A DNA stretch of 64,000 bases from Saxibacter everestensis (GTDB taxonomy: Bacteria; Actinomycetota; Actinomycetes; Actinomycetales; Brevibacteriaceae). The stretch spans positions 310,001 to 374,000 of the forward strand of contig NZ_CP090958.1 of NCBI RefSeq assembly GCF_025787225.1, read 5' to 3'. The notes under the pieces are model-generated. The model worked only from the letters and a program-made list of their open reading frames with translations, made no database searches and was not told where the DNA came from. Position numbers and translations under genes: made by a program. The first letter of the stretch is position 1, and the number at the start of each line of letters is the position of its first letter. Below, piece after piece: positions 1 through 7,456 of this stretch.

Positions 1-280
1 GTGCTTGCTGCCTGGCGCCTTCGAGACCGAAGACGAAGCTGCCGGACGTGCAGGTCCAGACGATGGCGTCCGGTGACTCGGCGAGGATTTCCTTTGCGCC
101 GGCTGCCAGATTGGCAGCCGATCCAACGGCCAGCAACTCGTCGACTTCGTGCGCGACGTCTCCGCCCGCGGTATACGCCACGGGGAGCCGAAGCGTACCG
201 GCGAGCCGCTGTTCCAGCCGGGGGAAGTCGTCGTCGGCGCCGACGCCGGGGTAGAGCAGACCGATGGTTGGCGTAGTCAC
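1..280 (-). CDS. Asp/Glu racemase (EutA/maleate isomerase-like) protein, 5' part only
   Basis: The gene runs off the left edge, so only the N-terminal 93 codons are seen. The start is GTG at 280, with an AGAGGTG-like ribosome site upstream. The N-terminal strand TIGLLYPG and the motif WTCTSGSF (Cys about residue 77) match the first catalytic-cysteine region of the Asp/Glu racemase superfamily: maleate cis-trans isomerase, arylmalonate decarboxylase and the ectoine-utilisation protein EutA. The same CTSGSF motif occurs in the gene at 3576-4400, so the transporter operon is flanked by two paralogues. The gene is divergent from the substrate-binding protein gene and shares its control region. 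The exact substrate is unknown. Confidence 0.8.
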   Translation of the reverse strand, partial: MTTPTIGLLYPGVGADDDFPRLEQRLAGTLRLPVAYTAGGDVAHEVDELLAVGSAANLAAGAKEILAESPDAIVWTCTSGSFVFGLEGARQQA

Positions 281-341
281 TTTGACACCTCTCACGTGCT
301 TGGTCACTGGATGGTAACGAATAACTGCATGATGTCAGTAA

Positions 342-353
342 ATTGTTGACAAT
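342..353. promoter_or_regulatory. GntR-type operator overlapping the -35 of the ehuB-like promoter
   Basis: ATTGTTGACAAT is a near-perfect palindrome between the two divergent genes. A -35 element TTGACA (346-351) lies inside it, and a possible -10 TTAAGT follows at 368-373 after 16 bp. Its core recurs as a perfect palindrome at 4412-4427, at the far end of the module. Pattern TTGTnGACAA suits FCD-type GntR repressors (family knowledge); no such regulator gene is adjacent within the window. Confidence 0.6.
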
Positions 354-474
354 CCAATAGGCCGTGATTAAGTTCGGCGAAAAGGACCGGAAACGTAGCT
401 GAGGATTCCGGGTCTCGCAGGGAGTCAAACATCCGCTGAATCGCACCTTCTTAAACGATCGAACGGAGCTAGTT

Positions 475-1359
475 ATGACCGGTGACCTTACACGTCGCAA
501 TGTTCTTCGCAGCGTCGGAACCGCAGCAGTTGGAATACCGATGGCCGCAATGCTGGCCAGCTGTTCCAAGGTTGAGCCAGGGGGAGGAGCTGCTCCGGAC
601 ACCCTGGCAAAGGCAAAGGAGCAGGGGTACCTCCGGGTGGCGATCGCCAATGAGCCGCCGTACACCAAGGTCGAGGCGGATGGAACCGTCACCGGCGTCG
701 AGCCTGACATCCTGGCTGCCGTGGCCAAGAAGCTCGGCATCAAGGAGATCCAGGGCACCACGGTTACCTACGACTCGATGATTCCCGGACTGAACGCGAA
801 TCGCTGGGACGTGATCGCTGCCGGCCTGTTCATGAAGCAGTCACGCTGTGAGGCCGTCGCGTACGCCGAGCCGGTTATCGTCTCCACCGAGTCTTTCGGG
901 GTGCCGAAGGGCAATCCGAAGAAGATCACCACGGTTGCCGATGTTCTGGCGAACAAGGATCTGAAAATAGCCGTGCTGACCGGCGGCTTCGAGGAAGGCA
1001 TCCTGAAGACCGCCAAAGTGCCGACCGACCAGCAGGTGGTGGTCAAGGATGCACGGAGCGGCATCGAGGCAGTGAAAGCCAAGCGTGCGGACGCGTTCCT
1101 GCTGCCGACGCTTTCGCTGGAGGATCTGCTCAAGGACGACAAGGACATGGAGATTACCGAGCCGGTCGAAGATGCACCCAAGACCGGATCCAGCGCGGCG
1201 TTCCGGAAGGACGACACCAAGCTGCAGGAGGCATACAACGCGGAGCTGAAGAAGTTCAAGGAAACCGGTGAGTTCGACGAGATCCTGAAGAAGTGGGGCT
1301 TCGACCCGACCGTGGTCAAGGGGGTGACGGCGGAGGAGCTCTGCAAGAACCCAGGCTAG
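475..1359 (+). CDS. ehuB: amino-acid/ectoine-type ABC transporter substrate-binding lipoprotein (EhuB-like)
   Basis: Family 3 extracellular solute-binding protein, 294 residues, that captures a polar solute outside the membrane and delivers it to the permease pair encoded next. The N terminus has a Tat-like RR (residues 7-8), a hydrophobic stretch and a lipobox ending LASC (Cys30), so it is predicted to be a lipoprotein. Segments such as AIANEPPYT, PGLNANRWDVIAAG and RCEAVAYAEP resemble EhuB of the ectoine/hydroxyectoine system rather than a generic glutamine binder. The ATG is preceded by GGAG at a good distance. No ectoine hydrolase (eutD/doeA) is in the window, so the substrate could be another zwitterionic amino acid. 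Confidence 0.85.
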   Translation: MTGDLTRRNVLRSVGTAAVGIPMAAMLASCSKVEPGGGAAPDTLAKAKEQGYLRVAIANEPPYTKVEADGTVTGVEPDILAAVAKKLGIKEIQGTTVTYDSMIPGLNANRWDVIAAGLFMKQSRCEAVAYAEPVIVSTESFGVPKGNPKKITTVADVLANKDLKIAVLTGGFEEGILKTAKVPTDQQVVVKDARSGIEAVKAKRADAFLLPTLSLEDLLKDDKDMEITEPVEDAPKTGSSAAFRKDDTKLQEAYNAELKKFKETGEFDEILKKWGFDPTVVKGVTAEELCKNPG

Positions 1360-1382
1360 GACTACCAGATTAGGCCCTTCGC

Positions 1383-2084
1383 ATGTCGACCATAATTGAG
1401 TACGCCCCTTTCCTGTTGCAGGGCGTCGGTATAACCATCCTGGTTTCGTTCCTCGGCTGCGTGCTGGCAGTCATCACCGCGTTTGTTGCCGGCCTTATGC
1501 GGCTGTCGTCGCACCGGATCCTGCGCTGGCCGGCCGCCGTCTTCGTTGAGTTCTTCCGCGGTTCGTCGATGCTGGTGCAGATGTTCTGGCTGTTCTATGC
1601 GCTGCCGTTCTTCGGGATCCAGCTTCAACCGATCACCGCCGCCGTAATCGCCCTCGGTTTCAATGAGGGCGCCTACGCGGCAGAAATCGTGCGCGGAACC
1701 ATCCTGTCCCGCGCCAAGGGACAGACCGAGGCCGCCATCGCCCTTGGCATGCGGCCCGGCTTAAGGATGCGGCGGATTCTGATACCGCAGTCGATCCCGG
1801 CGATGCTGCCAAACTTCGGCAACATCTTCGTCGACCTGCTGAAGAACAGCTCGTTGGTCTCGCTGGTCACGGTCTCGGAACTCACCTTCCGGGCACAGCA
1901 GGCCCGCACGACGACCGGAGACACGGTGGAAATCTTCCTCACCATCCTGGTTGTCTACTTCATCCTGTCCTGGCTGTTGTCGCTACTGATGGCCTGGCTG
2001 GAACGGCGGTTCGCATTGGACCGCCGGAAGATCCCGAAGATCCGTCCGCTGAAGTCGATCCTGGGCGGAGGTGCGGTCCGATGA
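1383..2084 (+). CDS. ehuC: ABC transporter permease, HisM/EhuC type
   Basis: A 233-residue inner-membrane permease of the polar amino-acid family with about five membrane segments. The cytoplasmic coupling loop carries the EAA-type motif EAAIALGMRPG (about residue 118) that docks onto the ATPase. It lies 23 bp after the binding-protein gene and overlaps the next permease gene by 4 bp, so the genes are cotranscribed. The pair with the following gene makes a heterodimeric channel, as in EhuC/EhuD. The ribosome site before ATG 1383 is weak (AGGCCC), which suggests translation coupled to the upstream gene. Confidence 0.85.
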   Translation: MSTIIEYAPFLLQGVGITILVSFLGCVLAVITAFVAGLMRLSSHRILRWPAAVFVEFFRGSSMLVQMFWLFYALPFFGIQLQPITAAVIALGFNEGAYAAEIVRGTILSRAKGQTEAAIALGMRPGLRMRRILIPQSIPAMLPNFGNIFVDLLKNSSLVSLVTVSELTFRAQQARTTTGDTVEIFLTILVVYFILSWLLSLLMAWLERRFALDRRKIPKIRPLKSILGGGAVR

Positions 2085-2737
2085 CGTGGGATTTCGAGTA
2101 CACGCTCGAGTTTTTGCCGCTGGTGCTCAGAGGCCTGGTGGTCACGGTCCAGGTCACCCTGCTCGGGATGGCGATCGCCCTGGTCGTCGGCCTGTTCGTT
2201 GCGGTGGTCCGGCGGCTGAAGATTCCGGTGATTTCGCAGATCTTCAGTTTCTATGTGTTGTTCGTCCGCGGAACGCCGCTGCTGGTGCAGCTGTATGTGG
2301 CCTACTACATCCTGCCCGACTTCGGCATCCAGGCAAATGCGTTTGTCACCGGTGTGATCGTGATTGGGCTGAACTACAGCTCGTACACTGCCGAGGTCTA
2401 TCGCTCCGGTATTGAGGGTGTTGCCGTCGGGCAGTGGGAGGCAGCCAAGGCGCTGAGCCTGCCGCCATCCCGGCTCTGGGGGCAGATAATCCTGCCGCAG
2501 GGTATTCGGGCGATCATACCGATCCTTGGCAACTACCTGATCCAGATGTTCAAGGACTCCGCTGTCCTCTCGGCGATTACCGTCGTCGAGATGATGCAGG
2601 TCGCGCTGAGCTTCGGCAACAGCAACTATCAGTACCTGGAGCCCCTGACGGTTGCCGGATTGCTCTATGTTGCGATCAGCTACCCGGCTTCGGCCCTTAT
2701 TCGAGTATTGGAGCGACGTTTTGCAACCACACAGTGA
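2081..2737 (+). CDS. ehuD: ABC transporter permease, HisQ/EhuD type
   Basis: The second membrane subunit of the same importer, 218 residues. It has N-terminal membrane segments and an EAA loop [15 protein letters not shown] (about residue 125). The start ATG overlaps the stop of the preceding permease (ATGA), indicating coupled translation. The C terminus overlaps the start of the ATPase gene. Length and topology are normal for the family. Confidence 0.85.
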   Translation: MTWDFEYTLEFLPLVLRGLVVTVQVTLLGMAIALVVGLFVAVVRRLKIPVISQIFSFYVLFVRGTPLLVQLYVAYYILPDFGIQANAFVTGVIVIGLNYSSYTAEVYRSGIEGVAVGQWEAAKALSLPPSRLWGQIILPQGIRAIIPILGNYLIQMFKDSAVLSAITVVEMMQVALSFGNSNYQYLEPLTVAGLLYVAISYPASALIRVLERRFATTQ

Positions 2738-3539
2738 GCGCGAGGAGCCGGCGCAGGGTTCGCGGCGGTCGGCATCCGATGTCGAGATTTCGTTTTCCGG
2801 CGTGTCGAAGGCATGGGGGGAGAACCACGTGCTCCGCGGCCTCGACTTCGAGGTGCGCGCCGGTGAGAAGGTGTCGATCATTGGTCCGTCTGGGTCGGGA
2901 AAGACAACGATTCTGCGCATTCTGATGACGCTGGAGTATCCGGACGAGGGCATTGTCACCGTCGGTGGGGATCCGCTATGGGACGTCAAGCGGGGCAGTA
3001 AGCCCAGGGAAACCAAACAGATGCGCGAGACCCGCAAAAAAGTGGGCATGGTGTTCCAGCAGTTCAACCTGTTCCCGCATATGACGGTGCTTGAGAATGT
3101 GATCGAGGCGCCGGTGCACGTGCTGGGAATGCCAAAGGCGGAGGCGAAGGAACGGGCAGTCGAGCTGCTGGAAATGGTCGGGCTGCAGGCCCACATCGGT
3201 CATCGGCCGCCGCAGCTGTCCGGCGGCCAGCAACAGCGTGTTGCCATCGCCCGAGCCCTGGCGATGCGCCCGCGCGTGATGCTGTTCGACGAGCCAACCT
3301 CGGCACTCGACCCCGAGCTGATCGGAGAGGTGCTGGGCGTCATCCGTGAGTTGGCCACCACCACCGATATGACGATGTTGATGGTCACCCATGAGATGAG
3401 GTTCGCTCAGGAGATCTCGGACCGCGTCGTGATGTTCGACAAGGGTGTCGTGGTCGAGAAGGGGCCGCCCGAGGAGATCTTCACGAACCCCAGTCACGAG
3501 CGGACAAGGAGCTTCCTTCGCGCGGTGCTGGAACGTTAG
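2721..3539 (+). CDS. ehuA: polar amino-acid ABC transporter ATP-binding protein (EhuA/GlnQ-like)
   Basis: The ATPase that powers the importer. It has Walker [10 protein letters not shown] (about residue 55), signature LSGGQQQR and Walker [14 protein letters not shown] chose the TTG at 2721 because GGAG stands 7 bp upstream (2710-2713); an upstream ATG at 2652 would give a long overlap with the permease. The result is 272 residues, slightly longer than GlnQ because of about 20 polar N-terminal residues. The last codons and the stop lie in a 20-bp tandem repeat (3524-3574), so the original C terminus may have been altered. Confidence 0.88.
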   Translation: MQPHSEREEPAQGSRRSASDVEISFSGVSKAWGENHVLRGLDFEVRAGEKVSIIGPSGSGKTTILRILMTLEYPDEGIVTVGGDPLWDVKRGSKPRETKQMRETRKKVGMVFQQFNLFPHMTVLENVIEAPVHVLGMPKAEAKERAVELLEMVGLQAHIGHRPPQLSGGQQQRVAIARALAMRPRVMLFDEPTSALDPELIGEVLGVIRELATTTDMTMLMVTHEMRFAQEISDRVVMFDKGVVVEKGPPEEIFTNPSHERTRSFLRAVLER

Positions 3540-3574
3540 GACTGGTGCTGGAACGTTAGGACTGGTGCTGGAAC
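3524..3574. repeat. 20-bp tandem repeat, 2.5 copies, across the ehuA stop
   Basis: The unit GGTGCTGGAACGTTAGGACT starts at 3524 and 3544, with a partial third copy at 3564. The TAG inside the unit is the stop codon of the ATPase gene, so copies two and three lie downstream of it. The repeat ends at the 3' end of the convergent racemase-family gene. It looks like a recent slippage event. Confidence 0.9.
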
Positions 3575-3575
3575 A

Positions 3576-4400
3576 CTACGGCTGTTCCGGGCCGGAGTGC
3601 AGGACCTGGTCGTGGCCGTACTGCTGGGTCAGCGGCGGCGTCGGCTCGGTGCCGAGCAGCCGCTGACCCGGTCCGACCGCATCGAGGCCGCAGTTGCGAA
3701 GGGCGGCCCACATGCCGGCCTGATTTGCGGTGATGATCGGCTTGCCCAGCTGGTCTTCGAGCGGCGCGATCAGGTCATAGGTCGGCAGGTTTGTGCATGA
3801 CACCACGATGGCCTCTGCCTCGGCCCGATCCGCACTCCGGATCAGTTCCGCCGTGCGGTGGTAAGGCACGAACGGTATGTCTTCACGGATGTTCAGATAT
3901 GCCTCACCAGCAACGGTGACGCCGGCTTCGCCGAGGAACTCGACCAGGCGCCGCGTGATCGGCTCGTCGTACGGCGTGGCAATGGAGACTAGTCGCGCGT
4001 TGAGATACGCCAGGGCGGTGAGGACGGCGCCCGACGCCGTGGCGGCCGGAGCGCCCGTTGCCCTGAGTGCTTCGACGAGGTGCTGCTCGGCGGCCAGGCC
4101 GCGGACGAAGCTGCCCGATGTGCAGGCGTAGAAGTATGAGACGGGTGCCAGTGAGCGGAGACTGCGCGCCGCCGTCAGCACCACTTGCGGGTCTCCGACC
4201 TTCTCGGTCATCTCAAGGGTTACCGGAAGCATCTCGTCGGGAGTTCGAGTGAAGAAGAGCGACGCCTCTGGCGGCGTCCAACGCCACAGCTCGCGGTCCA
4301 GCGCCATATCGTACGGGACGACAACGCCGATTCTGTGCTGTCCGGCCGGGCCGTTTGGGATGCCCGAGCTGTCTGTCTGAGCCATCAGCGTCACTCTCAT
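3576..4400 (-). CDS. Asp/Glu racemase superfamily protein (EutA / maleate cis-trans isomerase-like)
   Basis: A cytoplasmic enzyme of 274 residues. It has the two-cysteine signature of this superfamily: YACTSGSF (Cys93) and VVSCTNLPT (Cys202), which act as paired acid/base residues in racemases and maleate isomerases. EutA of ectoine-degradation clusters and arylmalonate decarboxylase belong here too. Together with the ehuABCD-like transporter and DUF3830, this points to uptake and isomerisation or ring-opening of a small carboxylated compound. ATG at 4400 follows AAGGGTG; ATG at 4385 is an alternative with GAGAG upstream. It is convergent with ehuA and divergent from the DUF3830 gene across a perfect palindrome. 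Confidence 0.8.
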   Translation of the reverse strand: MRVTLMAQTDSSGIPNGPAGQHRIGVVVPYDMALDRELWRWTPPEASLFFTRTPDEMLPVTLEMTEKVGDPQVVLTAARSLRSLAPVSYFYACTSGSFVRGLAAEQHLVEALRATGAPAATASGAVLTALAYLNARLVSIATPYDEPITRRLVEFLGEAGVTVAGEAYLNIREDIPFVPYHRTAELIRSADRAEAEAIVVSCTNLPTYDLIAPLEDQLGKPIITANQAGMWAALRNCGLDAVGPGQRLLGTEPTPPLTQQYGHDQVLHSGPEQP

Positions 4401-4411
4401 TTGTCACCCTT

Positions 4412-4427
4412 GGATTGTCGACAATCC
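4412..4427. promoter_or_regulatory. perfect 16-bp palindrome, GntR-type operator
   Basis: GGATTGTCGACAATCC is fully self-complementary. It sits between the divergent racemase-family gene (start 4400) and the DUF3830 gene (start 4487). It shares ATTGTnGACAAT(CC) with 342-353, which suggests that one repressor controls both ends of the module. Confidence 0.7.
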
Positions 4428-4486
4428 TACGCTAGGGTTTCATCACCCCGTCAATGGAAATCGCAGGAAAACTGAAGGAGATCTCT

Positions 4487-5005
4487 ATGCCCCGGTTCAT
4501 CAAGGTCACGCTGGAATCACGCGGCGTCAGCTGTATCGCCCGCCTGCTGGACGATGAGGCTCCGCGCACCGCCAGCGCCGTGTGGAATGCATTGCCGTTG
4601 TCGAGCCAGGTGTTCCACGGCAAGTACGCCCGCAACGAGATCTATAACTTCATCCCGGCATTCGCCGAGGTGGAACCGGGCAAGGAGAACACCACGATCA
4701 CGCCGATTCCCGGCGACCTGTGCTATTTCGCCTTCGATGCCGACGATCTGGGCAATCCGGGCTACGGCTACGGCGAAGGCGAGGAGGGGTTTGGTCCGAG
4801 CGACAAGATCATCGACCTCGCGCTGTTCTACGGCCGGAATAACCTGCTGATCAACGGAGATCAGGGCTGGGTCCCCGGAAACGTTTTCGGTGCCGTTGTC
4901 GAGGGTATGGAAGAGATGGCGGCCGCCTGTCAGGACATCTGGATGGGCGGAGCGCGGGGCGAAACGCTGAGCTTCTCCCGGGTCGAAGACACGCCGCAGG
5001 CCTAG
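4487..5005 (+). CDS. DUF3830 family protein (cyclophilin-like fold)
   Basis: A 172-residue soluble protein. DUF3830 members are small and related in fold to cyclophilin-like proteins, and are typically found next to amino-acid ABC transporters and Asp/Glu-racemase genes, as here; their reaction is not established. Visible family features are IARLLDDEAPRTASAVW near the N terminus, then FHGKYARNEIY and PGDLCYFAFD. The ATG at 4487 has AAGGAG six bases upstream, which is far better than the in-frame ATG at 4454. It is divergent from the racemase-like gene. Confidence 0.8.
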   Translation: MPRFIKVTLESRGVSCIARLLDDEAPRTASAVWNALPLSSQVFHGKYARNEIYNFIPAFAEVEPGKENTTITPIPGDLCYFAFDADDLGNPGYGYGEGEEGFGPSDKIIDLALFYGRNNLLINGDQGWVPGNVFGAVVEGMEEMAAACQDIWMGGARGETLSFSRVEDTPQA

Positions 5006-5112
5006 CGGCGGTTTCGCGTTTCGCCGACTGCTTGCCGCGCATGCGTCACGCCAGGTTAGGATCCTGATATCGGCGCCATGAGGTCGCCCCAAGACGTGAA
5101 AGGTCGATCTCG

Positions 5113-5520
5113 ATGAGGCGCCACCTGTTAGCTTTCCTGTCGGCATGTGTCCTGGCCATGGTTCCGGTCGCCGTCTCCGCGGCGCCGAGCGAGGCAACCA
5201 CCACGGCATCCGTGGCAGCGGCCAGTGCGAAGAAGGTCGGGAAGTGCAAGGCCAGCATGTCGGTGAGCAAGCCCAGGCAGTACTCCTACACGACTGTCCG
5301 GGTAAGCAACGTCGAATCGAAAGCCAACGTCACGACGACGGCACACTACAAGACGACGAAGACCAGGAAGTCGACGAAGGCCAGCAGTAAGGGCAACGCG
5401 AACCTTGAGTACTACATCAGCGGGGCAACGCCCGGAAAGTCGGTCACGGTGACCGTGACCGCGACCAAGGGAAAGAAGTCGTGGGCCTGTTCGACGTCGT
5501 TCACGCCGAAAAAGAAGTAG
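5113..5520 (+). CDS. secreted lysine/threonine-rich small protein
   Basis: A 135-residue predicted exported protein. It has a clear signal peptide (Arg-rich start, hydrophobic core, AXA-type site near VSAAPSEA, residues 21-27). The mature part is basic, rich in Lys/Thr/Ser, with a single pair of cysteines (KCKAS and WACST) and a beta-rich pattern ending in KKK. I do not recognise the family. A decayed copy of its last codons (reading FTVAPKEK-stop) occurs at 7375-7401, showing that this gene once abutted the permease gene now at 7424. Confidence 0.7.
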   Translation: MRRHLLAFLSACVLAMVPVAVSAAPSEATTTASVAAASAKKVGKCKASMSVSKPRQYSYTTVRVSNVESKANVTTTAHYKTTKTRKSTKASSKGNANLEYYISGATPGKSVTVTVTATKGKKSWACSTSFTPKKK

Positions 5521-5531
5521 CAGGCCCGCGA

Positions 5532-5574
5532 CTGCTCGCCGCTACTCGGGCACGGCGGTCATCTGCGGGGGCGT
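5532..5574. repeat. 43-bp direct repeat, left copy (relic of a permease 3' end)
   Basis: These 43 bases are identical to 7414-7456, where they form the 3' end of the APC permease gene. Weaker similarity extends leftwards into the last codons of the secreted-protein gene (5501-5520 against 7375-7402). The stretch up to 5736 holds no gene. The arrangement marks a duplicated gene junction that brackets 5575-7374. Confidence 0.9.
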
Positions 5575-5736
5575 TTGGGTCAAGGCGCCAGACGGTCACA
5601 ATCTGAGCGGTTCAGCCTTCATCCGCCAGCCAGGGCATTGCGATGCCGTCGTTTATCGGCAGACTGGTGCCGTAGTAGGCATTCTTCACTGGCATACTTC
5701 TTGGGTGACTCATACGCTTTCTTCCTGGACGATTTC

Positions 5737-6165
5737 ATGAGAACCGTTATGTATGTCGCGTGGGCGATCTTTGTGGTGGTTGCCGCCTTGTCGATCATCC
5801 ACATGGTGCGCAAAACGCGGCGGCAGGAGCGGCAAACCGCCGATTGGCCGTGTGTGACTGCCGCGGTCACTGGGCATGTCGCCGGGTGGAGCAGCGGTTT
5901 CGGCGGGGGCGATAGGCACCGCCGCTATTTTCCCGCGTATCAGTTTCTGGACCCGCACGGGACGCTCTTTGCGGGCCAGTCGGAGATCCCCGGCGCCGAG
6001 ATCCCTGTGCCCGGAAGCACCATCAAAGTGGTCTATAACCCGGCCAATCCAAACCAGTCGTTCCACCAGTCGCCCAAGACCCGCCACACATTGGGTTGTG
6101 CGATTCCGTTCATGGTGACAATTGCGGTGGCGTTCTACTTCTTCATCGGGCTCTTCCCGGAATAA
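5737..6165 (+). CDS. DUF3592 membrane protein (copy 1)
   Basis: A protein of about 142 residues. One N-terminal membrane helix (YVAWAIFVVVAALSII) is followed by a soluble DUF3592-like domain with the family's FPAYQFLD and VVYNPANP motifs, then a C-terminal helix. DUF3592 proteins are small membrane proteins of unknown role. I chose ATG 5737 because the upstream in-frame extension has no membrane or domain character and crosses the duplicated repeat. The next gene, 2 bp away, is a paralogue. It lies within the segment bracketed by the 43-bp repeats. Confidence 0.7.
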   Translation: MRTVMYVAWAIFVVVAALSIIHMVRKTRRQERQTADWPCVTAAVTGHVAGWSSGFGGGDRHRRYFPAYQFLDPHGTLFAGQSEIPGAEIPVPGSTIKVVYNPANPNQSFHQSPKTRHTLGCAIPFMVTIAVAFYFFIGLFPE

Positions 6166-6167
6166 CC

Positions 6168-6593
6168 ATGGAAATCACTGCGGCGCTGCTGGCTATTCCC
6201 GCTGTCGTCCTTACGGTGGGAGTGCTGTTGGTGGGATGGTCGTTGTTCGAGTCATTCTGCCGGTGCCGGGCATGGAAGGGCTGGGCGGCAGCGACCGGAA
6301 CGGTCACCGGCATCCTGCCCGGGCCGGACGGGCCCTCAAGCGGCCGGCATCGATTCGCACCGTCGTACGAGTTCATGGACTGGAGCGGAGCCCGGCATCC
6401 GGGCCAGGGCGACGTTTTCGGGCCGGATCAGCACATCATCGGTGAGCCGATCAGGGTGCTCTACAACCCGGCGAACCCTGTCGAGTCAGCGTTACCAGGC
6501 CTCCCCGCCGCCCGTGGGCGACTCTCCACCGGCGTCATCCTGGCGGCCTTCGGGGTGGCGGGGCTGGCCATGTTCCGGTCTTTCCTGCCGTAG
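6168..6593 (+). CDS. DUF3592 membrane protein (copy 2)
   Basis: A 141-residue paralogue of the preceding gene with the same plan: N-terminal helix (AIPAVVLTVGVLLVGW), soluble domain with FAPSYEFMDWSG and VLYNPANPVES, and a C-terminal helix. The start ATG 6168 is 2 bp after the upstream stop, so the two are cotranscribed and probably arose by tandem duplication. Paired DUF3592 proteins may form a heteromer; this is inference only. Confidence 0.72.
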   Translation: MEITAALLAIPAVVLTVGVLLVGWSLFESFCRCRAWKGWAAATGTVTGILPGPDGPSSGRHRFAPSYEFMDWSGARHPGQGDVFGPDQHIIGEPIRVLYNPANPVESALPGLPAARGRLSTGVILAAFGVAGLAMFRSFLP

Positions 6594-6688
6594 CTGCAGC
6601 CGTCGCCGCCACCCCCCGCCTGCACCGCCGAAGACGTCGTACTGCGACTATGATGCATCGCCGTATCGTGACAACCGACAGGAAGCGC

Positions 6689-7372
6689 ATGAGCATTGAG
6701 CCACCAGTGAAGTCCAGGCCGGACGCATCACCTAGCGGCGTCCGGCTGGGGCGACGGATGGCCACACTCCTGCTGGCCACACTCCTGCTGGCCACCAGCC
6801 TGCTGGTGAGCGGTTGCGCCTTATCCCGAGGACCGGCTGACACGGCGTCTCCGACGTTGCCTGCGGGGGCCTACTCAACTCTTGATGACGCGGGAGTGGA
6901 ACGAATCCTCGCGAGCAGGACCGCGCGGCTAGACATGAGGTCGGGCAACCTCGAGAAGTCCGACGTAGGCCTACCTCAGGACGACCTGGGACCGGAGATC
7001 AACACTCGGGACCCACACGATAAGGTTCAGCTCACAATTGTGGGCCCTTCGGGGGAGATCAGCGGGGAAACTGACCGCATCCGTTTCAACACCGTGGATA
7101 CCCGGACGGACTTCAGCGTCGTGACGTACTTCCTCACCACCGAGTCCGCCGAGGAGTACTTCGAACTCATCCGTGATGGGGTGGACCGGTATGGGATCGA
7201 TGGCGAATCCGCTGAGCGCTGGATTACCTCCGCCGAGGCGGACCCGGAGCACAGCAGCGAGTTCTCCCTCGTTTCCGGCACATCCACCGGCCTGGAAGTG
7301 AACTACGACCTGCGCTATGACGCCACCAAGAACACCCAGGTGATCATCGTCAACGTCAGCCCGATCGTGTAG
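6689..7372 (+). CDS. predicted lipoprotein of unknown function
   Basis: About 227 residues. The signal peptide ends in the lipobox LVSGC, so it is a probable membrane-anchored lipoprotein on the outer face. ATG 6689 is preceded by AGGAAG and is preferred over ATG 6650. The signal-peptide core is encoded by a perfect 18-bp tandem repeat (about 6763-6798), giving LLAT-LLLAT repeats. The mature part is acidic, with no family I recognise. It follows the two DUF3592 genes and lies inside the same bracketed segment, so the three may travel together. Confidence 0.65.
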   Translation: MSIEPPVKSRPDASPSGVRLGRRMATLLLATLLLATSLLVSGCALSRGPADTASPTLPAGAYSTLDDAGVERILASRTARLDMRSGNLEKSDVGLPQDDLGPEINTRDPHDKVQLTIVGPSGEISGETDRIRFNTVDTRTDFSVVTYFLTTESAEEYFELIRDGVDRYGIDGESAERWITSAEADPEHSSEFSLVSGTSTGLEVNYDLRYDATKNTQVIIVNVSPIV

Positions 7373-7374
7373 CG

Positions 7375-7456
7375 GTTCACGGTCGCGCCGAAGGAGAAAT
7401 AGTAGCCGCGCGCCTGCTCGCCGCTACTCGGGCACGGCGGTCATCTGCGGGGGCGT
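7375..7456. repeat. right copy of the duplicated junction (secreted-protein 3' relic plus permease 3' end)
   Basis: Bases 7375-7401 read FTVAPKEK-stop on the + strand, resembling the end of the secreted protein at 5113-5520 (FTPKKK-stop). Bases 7414-7456 are identical to 5532-5574. This copy contains the intact 3' end of the permease gene on the minus strand. Confidence 0.8.

Noticed and set aside
1-276. Forward frame of 91 codons at the left edge
   Set aside because: Arg-rich shadow of the racemase-family gene on the opposite strand, which has a proper start and conserved motif.
405-425. Possible third REP-like arm (CCGGGTCTCG)
   Set aside because: Only about ten bases match the arms at 54292 and 55401, and no inverted partner is nearby.
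1955-3196. 413-codon antisense frame under the ehuC, ehuD and ehuA genes
   Set aside because: It spans three coupled sense genes and has no domain of its own.
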